Source: Panicum virgatum (Eukaryota; Streptophyta; Magnoliopsida; Poales; Poaceae). Taken from it: DNA of 64,000 nucleotides. Below are positions 57,525-64,000 of the stretch, piece by piece. The position numbers and the translations under genes are program-made. The notes beneath the pieces were generated by a model. It saw only the letters and a list, made by a program, of their open reading frames with translations. It did no database searches and had not been told where the DNA came from. Every line of letters begins with the position of its first letter. Position 1 is the first letter of the stretch. The stretch covers positions 12,097,015 through 12,161,014 of the forward strand of contig NC_053146.1 in the NCBI RefSeq assembly GCF_016808335.1. Reading direction: 5' to 3'.

Positions 57525-58105
57525 AAAAATCCAGTTTACACCCTTAAACTATCGTAAAAGTATGAGTTTCAACTTTCAACTACAAAACCAGATGTGATAA
57601 GGGCTATCCAACTATCAAAATCGGACAAATTTGGCCCTTAGAGTGATTTTGTATTGTTTTAAAAATTAAAAATTTACTTAGATCTGAAAATCAAAATTAA
57701 TTCATTTTAAATCATAACAATATGAAACAGGTCCGAACTTTTTTCTAAAAATATCGTCTATCTACTATTAATCTATTTAAATCTTATTTATTAAAAAATA
57801 ATAGTTCTAACTACAAACAAACAAATACTAGGAATATAAAAATGAATTCGAATAGTTAGAGTACCAGATAGGCTGCATTTTCAGAAAAAAATTGGTTCTA
57901 GTTTCATATTTTTCTTAATTAAAATGAATTTTTATGATTTTATAGTATAAATATAAATATTTATTTTCATAAAATGAAAAACCAACTTTGAAGCATTCCC
58001 GGTTTGACAGTTGGATGGCCTCTGTTATCCGGTTTTGTAATAAAAGGTTGAAGATCGAACTTTTGTGACAGTTCAAGTGTGTTAAACAGATTCTTTTCTA
58101 ATTTT
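57525..58105. mobile_element. Foldback element with inverted arms
   Basis: The left arm (57528-57625: TTTACACCCTTAAACTATCG, ACAAAACCAGATGTGATAAG, TATCCAACTATCAAAATCGG) is complementary to the right arm (58000-58100: GACAGTTGGATGGCCTCTG, TATCCGGTTTTGTAATAAAAGG, AGTTCAAGTGTGTTAAAC). The centre is AT-rich. Tips and TSD could not be fixed exactly. Non-coding. Confidence 0.7.
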
Positions 58106-58335
58106 ATATGGCAACCAAATGAGTGGTCCCATTCCTTCTAGCTTGGGTAAACTTATACTAGACTAAACAGCCTTGACCTGAGCTCCATCCCAGGTGAGCT
58201 TGGCGCTTTAGTGGATACTAAAACAATGCATCTATGTTTAATCCAGATAGCCAGGGTCAATTCCTGCATCTCTTCCAACCCTCACAAGCATGATATATAC
58301 TAACAATCTGAACTCTTACCCTACCTTTCTGATGG
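58106..58335. other. Short unassigned spacer
   Basis: AT-rich sequence between the foldback element and the LINE fragment. Nothing recognisable. Confidence 0.4.
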
Positions 58336-59245
58336 GCCTATTAAAAGTGCATAAAACTGTGAAGCAGTCAGATAAATACAGAAAACATCTTTTATGGAGA
58401 GGTGTAGATTCCAATGGAAAAATCCCCAAAAGCTGCTTGGCAGATGGTATGTCTACCAAAAAGAGAAGGAGGTCTTGGAGTGATTGATCTTTGTGTACAA
58501 AATGATGCTCTCTTGTTGAAAACTCTGCATAAGTTCTTTAGCAGAGAAGATGTCCCATGGGTGGGTGCGTCTTATTTGGAATTTTTATTATGAAAATGGA
58601 AAATTACCAGGTATTGTAAAAAAAAGATCTTTTTTGGTGGAGGGATATTATCCACCTCTTAACACAGTTCAAAGGCCTATCTAGCTTTGGTAATTTCAAG
58701 ATGTGGGGCTACAATCTGTCTTCGGGAAGACTTGTGGGCTGGATGTGTTCCAAAATGGTCTTTCCCAGAGCTCTATTATTTTGCAAAGAACAGATCTATC
58801 TCTCTACAAGGAGCTGCTGGCATTGTTGATTTGCAAGAAATTCTGCATCTCCCCATCTCGACTGATGAAGCTTTCAGTCAGCTGAAAACACTCTTGGATA
58901 ACATAGACAACTGCAACGTCCATAATGACAATGATTCTTGGGTCTACATTGGGGGAGTCCTCTTTACAGTTCAAAAAAAAGCCTATAAATACATGAAAAG
59001 ACACAGAGAGATTCATCCTTTTAGTGCTTTGGTGTTCTTGCAGCCAACTCAGACATAAAATATCTTTTTGGCTGCTCTTGAAAGATTGGTTAAATATCAG
59101 AGGAATGTTCAGAAGACGAACAATGCATTTGGATGATTATACTTCAGTTTCCTGCTCCTGTCAAGACGATGAGACAATTGAGTATCTGTTCATGGACTGC
59201 CCTTTTGCTCAGCAATGCTGGAGTAGTATTGGCCGGATGGTGGTG
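58336..59245 (+). mobile_element. LINE 3' fragment (zf-RVT region), paralogue with unoccupied site
   Basis: The frame begins near VKQSDKYRKHLLWRGVDSNG and passes through LCVQNDALLLKTLHKFFS, FKMWGYNLSSGRL and WSFPELYYFAKNRSIS to a zf-RVT-like end (RRTMHLDDYTSVSCSCQ; EYLFMDCPFAQQCWSSIGR), with several frameshifts. The stretch ACTTGTGGGCTGGATGTG at 58731-58748 is the empty site of the retrotransposon that interrupts the copy at 43307/55022. ORF1, endonuclease and core RT are absent. Confidence 0.83.
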
Positions 59246-59776
59246 GTGGACGACACATGATGTCATTGCGAAGTTTGCATCGAGGTGAAGTAGAGTCGTG
59301 AAGGCGGCTTGGTCCGTCTAGTGGTCCATGGTCCGATAAAAAGTTGGACGTTTTACCCCTTAGGGTATTTGGATCGTGAGCTTAATGTAAGAAAGTTTTG
59401 GTTATTTGCCAAACGCCTATATATATGTATAGAGTGGGCTGGTTTGAGAAGCAACCTCTTCGACAGTTTATCATTTTGAGATCCTCTCATTTTGTTTTGA
59501 GAGCTAGGTTAGAGAGAGAGAGAGAGAGGGGATTTTTGATTGAACTTTTTGCCATCTTAGCTTTGTAGTGCTCAAAAGTAGTTTGTAACTGGACCTCGTG
59601 TCTGGTGTGCATCCCGAGCATTTTGTTTTCGTGATTTTTCAAATTTCGGGTGACTTTCAATTTGCGAGATTTTCTTATTATTTTCGAAAGTTTATTTTTG
59701 GATCTGGTTCAAATGTCGTTCGGATCGACGGAGTTTTGAGAGAGTAATTTACGTATGAAATCTCGGTTTTGTTCTA
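59246..59776. other. Unassigned sequence with a (GA)n microsatellite
   Basis: TATATATATGTATAGAG near 59425 followed by a GAGAGAGAG run at 59512-59528 looks promoter- and leader-like, but no gene follows before the next MITE. No protein frame of note. Confidence 0.4.
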
Positions 59777-60077
59777 AAAGCATCTCTAGCAGCCCCTCAT
59801 TCCCCAATAATCTTCTACTATTAGGAAAAAAATATGCTCCAGCAGTTCCCCAATATAGGTCCCTTTCCCAGTAACTATTGGAATGTACTAATATTTCATC
59901 CCATCTCCCCTCAAATAAAGGGAGGGTTTATGCTCTCCCAAAATATTGTTGTATTGGGACAAGAGTATTGGGAGACTGTAAAAGCAACTCCCCCAATAAT
60001 TTTAAAGTTGCTATTGAGACATCTCTCAATACCAGTTATTATGAAATGATTATTGGGAACTGCTGGAGATGCTCTAG
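59777..60077. mobile_element. MITE with AGCATCTCTAGCAG terminal repeats
   Basis: The left end AGCATCTCTAGCAGCCCC is the inverted match of the right end CTGCTGGAGATGCTCT. CCCCAATA-type phrases repeat in both orientations inside. CTA triplets flank both sides, a possible Harbinger-type TSD, though two extra A bases sit on the left. Non-coding. Confidence 0.65.
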
Positions 60078-60329
60078 GTTCCCTTTGTTCGTGCGCAGGT
60101 TCTTTCGAGCAGAGGTGGACTACGGAGCGGCGCATGGCCCAGTTCGCGGGGGCGCTCAGCCCAGCGCGCTTGCGAGGCCCAACACGGGGCAGGCCACCCA
60201 GCCAAGGCCACTGCTGGGCACGTGGCCCAGTGCGGGCGTCGGGAAAGGCTGCGCCTTTTTTATTTTTGCATTTTTCAAAAAAACTTTTTACAGAAATATA
60301 TTTTTGGATTTAGGTTTTACAGATCTATA

Positions 60330-60510
60330 CCCCTACCGCCCGGCAGGGGGGCGGCAGGGGGCCTACCGCCCGGCAGGTGAGCGGTAGGGACCTATATGTA
60401 AATAAAAATAATTTTTTTTTGCGCAGAGGTCCTTGGAGGGAGCCTGCCGCCCCCTTGCCGGGCGGCAGGCCCCTGCCGCCCGCCCGGCAGGGGGGCGGCA
60501 GGCTCCCTCC
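60330..60510. repeat. GC-rich palindromic region upstream of the MULE transposase
   Basis: CTACCGCCCGGCAGG occurs twice (60331, 60363). Then 60435-60510 forms an almost perfect hairpin: GGAGGGAGCCTGCCGCCCCC pairs with GGGGGGCGGCAGGCTCCCTCC-like sequence, and the inner CCGGGCGGCAGG pairs too. It ends five bases before the TATA box. It may be part of the MULE 5' region or an older insertion. Confidence 0.7.
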
Positions 60511-60514
60511 TCAA

Positions 60515-60523
60515 ATATAAAAC
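60515..60523 (+). promoter_or_regulatory. TATA box of the MULE transposase gene
   Basis: ATATAAAAC is followed by a pyrimidine-rich leader. A leader intron is plausible: donor CCGCAG/GTAACC at 60649/60650 and acceptor GGCCAG at 60817, three bases before the start codon. Confidence 0.55.
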
Positions 60524-60819
60524 TCCAACCCTTCCCTCTGCGCCCTCATTTTCTGCCTACGAGATCCAGAGAGGGGAGAGGGAGAGAGGAGGGGTGAGGG
60601 AGGTAAAAAAACCGGCGAAGCCCTGCAGGATTTTGGATCCGAACCGCAGGTAACCAATATTTCTCAACTTTGTCATTCCAGATTTTTTTATATTTAATTT
60701 TATGATTAGTATTTTTTATTGTTGTAAGCACTTAGGGTTCGAATTAGTGGTTATAATTGAAGGCATAGTATATTTGTAGATATTAGATTAATTAAAATGA
60801 AGTCTTTGCATGGCCAGAT

Positions 60820-63349
60820 ATGTCGAGCAAAGTGACATTTCAAGTTCATTACGGTGACTTCTATAGAATTACTCATGATTCCTATGGAGTAAATCTATCA
60901 GCATTGGAAAGAAGACAGTGCACTCTAGACAAACCCCTAGAGAGGAGTTTTGAGTCCATACGGAAATGTCTTCACAAGATGTTCAATGTGAATTCAAAGA
61001 CCCATTTGCTTACGGTTCATACCTTGACTTCCTGGGAAGCTAATGGGGATTTCTGGGAGTTGACGCATATAAGTAGTACGGAAGAATGACAACATTACAT
61101 GCACGCAGCTCTTGAAAGTGGGTGGCCTCTCGCAATGGTAATTCAGATTCACCAGAAGACCGGTGATTTAGATGAAGGGTCAACACACACAACATCTGAC
61201 TGCAATGAAGAGATGGAAGAGGATAAAAAAGAAGAGAACGTGCAAGCTCCAGAACCAGAACCAGAACCACAAGGTTTAGCAGATGAAGGCGAGCGGATAC
61301 CTGGAATTGTGGAGGACATGGAGAAAGAAGACCAGGATGCACAAATAATAGAGCAATGTGGGGACTCATTGGACGATGAGGACGATGAGCGCTTCCCAGT
61401 GCTAGGTGAATGGCGTAAAGAGGGTTTTGGTAATCCAGTGGTACAAGATATTAGATGTCCGGAGTTTGAATACAGAGTGAATGAGGTCATACAAGGGGCA
61501 AAGTATCGTACCATTGAGGATGTGAAGGATGCTGTGAAGCTCTGGGCTGTATCTCTGAGGAAGGAATTCAGAGTACTGAAGTCTAGCAGCAAAGAATACG
61601 AGGTGAGGTGTGCAGATAGAGACTGTACATGGCGAGTGCATGAATACAAGGGAAAGTTCAAGACACACTGGGAATGTTCAATTGTTACACCACATACTTG
61701 TAGATTGACAGGTGTAGTGGGACATCATCGTAATATCACATCAACTTTCGTGGCTAAGAAGATGTATGGGGTGATTCTTGACAAAATGGATTATGAGCCT
61801 GCATTGATAATTAGGGACATTGAACAGAATTTCCAGTATGTGATCAGCTATGCAAAAGCTTGGCGGGCTAAACAAAAAGTATTTGAAATGAGGTTTGGCA
61901 CTTATGAAGCATCATATGACAACCTACCTCGTATGCTTGAAGCAATTGTGCAAAGAAATCCTGGAAGTGCTTTTGATACATACAGTGTACCGTGCTTGTC
62001 AGGGGGGCCAAGCATTCTGCTGCGAGCTTTCTTCTGCATTGGAGCATGTGTGAGGGCATTCATTTACTGCCTTCCTGTTCTGTGTATTGATGGCACTTTC
62101 CTGACAGGGAAATATAAGAGAACAATATTGACGGCAATCGGAATTGATTGCAACAAGCAGATAGTTCCCATCACCTTTGCCTTTGTTGAGAATGAGAACA
62201 CAGAAAGCTGGTACTGGTTTCTTAAACGTCTGAAGATTCATGTTGTTGCTGGAAGGCCTAATATTTGCCTTATCAGTGATAGGCATGCAGGTCTACTTGC
62301 AGCTATAAGGCAGCTCCAAGAAGGTAGTCAATTTTCACCTCCTATATGGCCAGATGTTGTCAATAGGTGGTGTGTGAGGCATATGGCTGCTAACTTTTAT
62401 GAGCGGTTCAAGAATAAGGATCTGATGAATTTGTTCAAGCGATTGTGCACTCAGAATCAGCAGAGAAAGTTTGATGCTTTGTGGGGTATAATTGATGACA
62501 TGAGTGCTGAATTGCTTAAGAGCCAGGCCTCGTCATCCAGCAGGAGACGTTCTACAGATTCATTAGTTGGACATGCTAAGCCATTTTCACAGTGGATTGA
62601 TGGTGCACCTAAAGAGAAGTGGTCACTTCTGTATGACACAGATGGGAGACGTTATGTGATCGAGACGACCAACCATGCTGAATGTTACAATATGGTAATG
62701 CGTCGTGTTCGTGGATTTCCTCTTGTTGGCATTGTTGAGTTCATCATGTATGGATGCATAAGGTATTTTCGGGAGCGATACACATCAGCCGCTCCCTTAC
62801 TTAATGATCCAGGAGTGCATTTTTGCAGAAGGGTCAATGAGTACATGGAGAAAAAAGTTGAAAAGGCTCGATTTCACTCAGTCATATCGATGGGCACAAA
62901 GGAGCAAAGATTTGAGGTATCGTGCAGGGACAGGACCGGACAGGGTGTCCGCAGACAAAGGGTAATTCAAGAAGTTTTGATAACCATTGACGGGAGGGTG
63001 TTCTGCCGATGTCAGAAGCCAAAGGTGCATCACTTACCATGCTCCCATGTCATCGCGGCTTGTTCTGTATCTGGGTTAGATGCTGCGTCATATGTTTCTC
63101 AATATTTCACAAAAGAAGCCGCAGCACAGACTTGGTGTCATGAGATATACGGCATTGGTATTCTAGGCCCATTCACTCAAAAAAAATCCCCATCCAATTC
63201 TCATCCCTGATGCAGCTACGAAGCGGGGCATAGGCCGACGGCAGACACGTCGTATCCGGAACGGAATGGACGAGGCCGAGGCTGGAAAGAAGAAAAAACA
63301 TTGCAACTTGTGTGGAGCGGACGGTCACACTTACAAGAAGTGCCCATAG
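60820..63349 (+). pseudogene. Mutator-like (MULE) transposase, nearly full-length
   Basis: MULE transposases cut and join Mutator-type element ends in the nucleus. The ATG at 60820 (MSSKVTFQVHYGDFYRITHD) opens the frame. A TGA at 61087 replaces what is usually TGG before QHYMHA. The same frame then continues open to 63210: an acidic region (61200-61400), DBD_Tnp_Mut-like domain (about 61480-61720, KDAVKLWAVSLRKEFRVLKS), MULE catalytic domain with CIDGTFLTGKYK (first Asp near 62090), CLISDRHAGL (second Asp near 62277) and TTNHAECYN (probable Glu near 62680). The SWIM zinc finger CRCQKPKVHHLPCSH lies near 63010-63050. An eight-A run at about 63180 shifts the frame; in the next frame an Arg-rich tail ends in the CCHC knuckle CNLCGADGHTYKKC and a stop at 63347. 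About 842 codons. Only two lesions, so death is recent, or the A-run is an assembly error. Confidence 0.88.
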
Positions 63350-63801
63350 CTATCAGTACCCAATGCTGCTGCCGAGGCTGGACCTTCCGGGAATCCGACG
63401 GATGGATCGGCTCCACCTACAAGAATTCGCCGCATCTAGTTGTGTATTTATTTGTGTGTACGAAATTAAGTATATTGTGTATATACTATGCCTAAATGTC
63501 TTGTTTAACTAGTTGGCAGTGCGTATTTCTATAGAATTTGGTTGTAATGAACGTAACCTTTAATGTAATATCTTATGTGGTATCTTGTTTAATGTTATAT
63601 TTATATATCGTTCATTGTATCAAATTGGCTAGCCCCAAATGCTTGGACACATGGTTTGTCGCCACCTATAGCATAAGCCACCACATAATGTGACACATAG
63701 AAGATAGCTAAATGAGTACACATCCATGATACTGAAGAATCCAAATTATTTCAGTACAATTTGCTTCACAATCTAGACCGATGAACAATATATGTTACAC
63801 A
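63350..63801. other. Spacer between convergent MULE genes
   Basis: AT-rich sequence with TTTAATGTAATATC and TTATATTTATATATCG, likely the shared 3' UTRs and terminators of the two convergent genes. The short frames 63301-63512 overlap the zinc-knuckle exon in the wrong frame. No terminal inverted repeat was found. Confidence 0.5.
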
Positions 63802-64000
63802 TTATTTCATGAAATCATCTAGGTAGTCACGCACAGGGGGAGGAACATCATCTCTTGGAGGCCATGGTTTGGGGGGCATGAAATCATCTAAGTCGTGATC
63901 CCAGTTAACAGAACTTGGTGCTGGAGGTGGTGCAGTTTGACTTGACGAACCTCTTGACTTTCCCTTTCTCTCTTTTATGGTTCTACTTTCATGTACAGGG
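63802..64000 (-). CDS. C-terminal end of a second MULE-associated or host gene (partial)
   Basis: The minus-strand frame is open from the window edge to a TAA at 63802-63804, at least 66 codons. It has a basic stretch (KERKGKSRGSSSQ), a Pro-rich linker (TAPPPAPSS) and an acidic, repeated ending in which DLDDFM appears as DYLDDFMK at the very end. The convergent arrangement with the transposase gene recalls the two convergent genes of maize MuDR, and some grass MULEs carry plant-mobile-domain proteins. I cannot assign a family from this fragment. Confidence 0.5.
   Translation of the reverse strand, partial: PVHESRTIKERKGKSRGSSSQTAPPPAPSSVNWDHDLDDFMPPKPWPPRDDVPPPVRDYLDDFMK

Noticed and set aside
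61149..61661. 170-codon Ser-rich minus-strand frame
   Set aside because: Antisense shadow of the acidic region of the MULE transposase.

Overview
This is nuclear DNA from a flowering plant, almost certainly a grass and probably a panicoid. Most genes are split by GT-AG introns. The window holds CACTA, MULE, hAT-like, Harbinger-like, LINE and LTR elements of types common in grass genomes. The one intact host gene has the exon structure and telo-box promoter expected of a plant translation factor. I cannot name the species from sequence alone. About 90 percent of the window is transposon-derived, and many elements are defined here by terminal repeats plus target-site duplications (TSDs).

Left part, 1-19058: the end of a CACTA element, a 678-bp non-autonomous CACTA with a tRNA-like insert, a solo LTR (1595-6296) that itself carries a TIR element with a GC-rich minisatellite (2404-3784), the end of another CACTA, and an 11.3-kb CACTA relic (7736-19058). 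That relic keeps both genes of its class: a TNP2-like transposase, and a Transposase_24-like protein joined to a Ulp1-type SUMO protease. Both are riddled with stops and frameshifts. It also holds an internal block of subterminal repeats with a tRNA-like module, and a captured LTR fragment.

Middle, 19059-34320: a broken SABATH methyltransferase gene, a 5'-truncated LINE, a minus-strand relic of a second CACTA family, a fragment of an O-methyltransferase gene, then short CACTA and foldback elements.

Genic island, 34700-42380: a complete eIF3e gene (+, seven exons, 438 aa) followed tail-to-tail by a leucine-rich-repeat receptor kinase pseudogene (-) of the MIK2-like type. The pseudogene still has a TATA box and an intron but about seven frameshifts.

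Right part, 42400-64000: an 11.7-kb gag-only LTR retrotransposon (43320-55021, TSD gggtg) inserted in a LINE copy. It has been invaded by a solo LTR, which holds a further solo LTR, and by a CACTA-like element, which holds a 141-bp MITE. A LINE paralogue at 58737 preserves the unoccupied insertion site. MITEs and foldback elements follow. The window ends in a Mutator-like element (MULE) whose transposase gene (60820-63349) is nearly intact, with one nonsense codon and one A-run frameshift. The convergent end of a second gene runs off the right edge.

The most interesting signals are the tRNA-like modules shared by three members of one CACTA family, acidic mini-ORFs conserved inside several unrelated-looking LTRs, the nested-insertion chronology with its paralogous empty site, and the near-complete MULE with a strong hairpin just before its TATA box.
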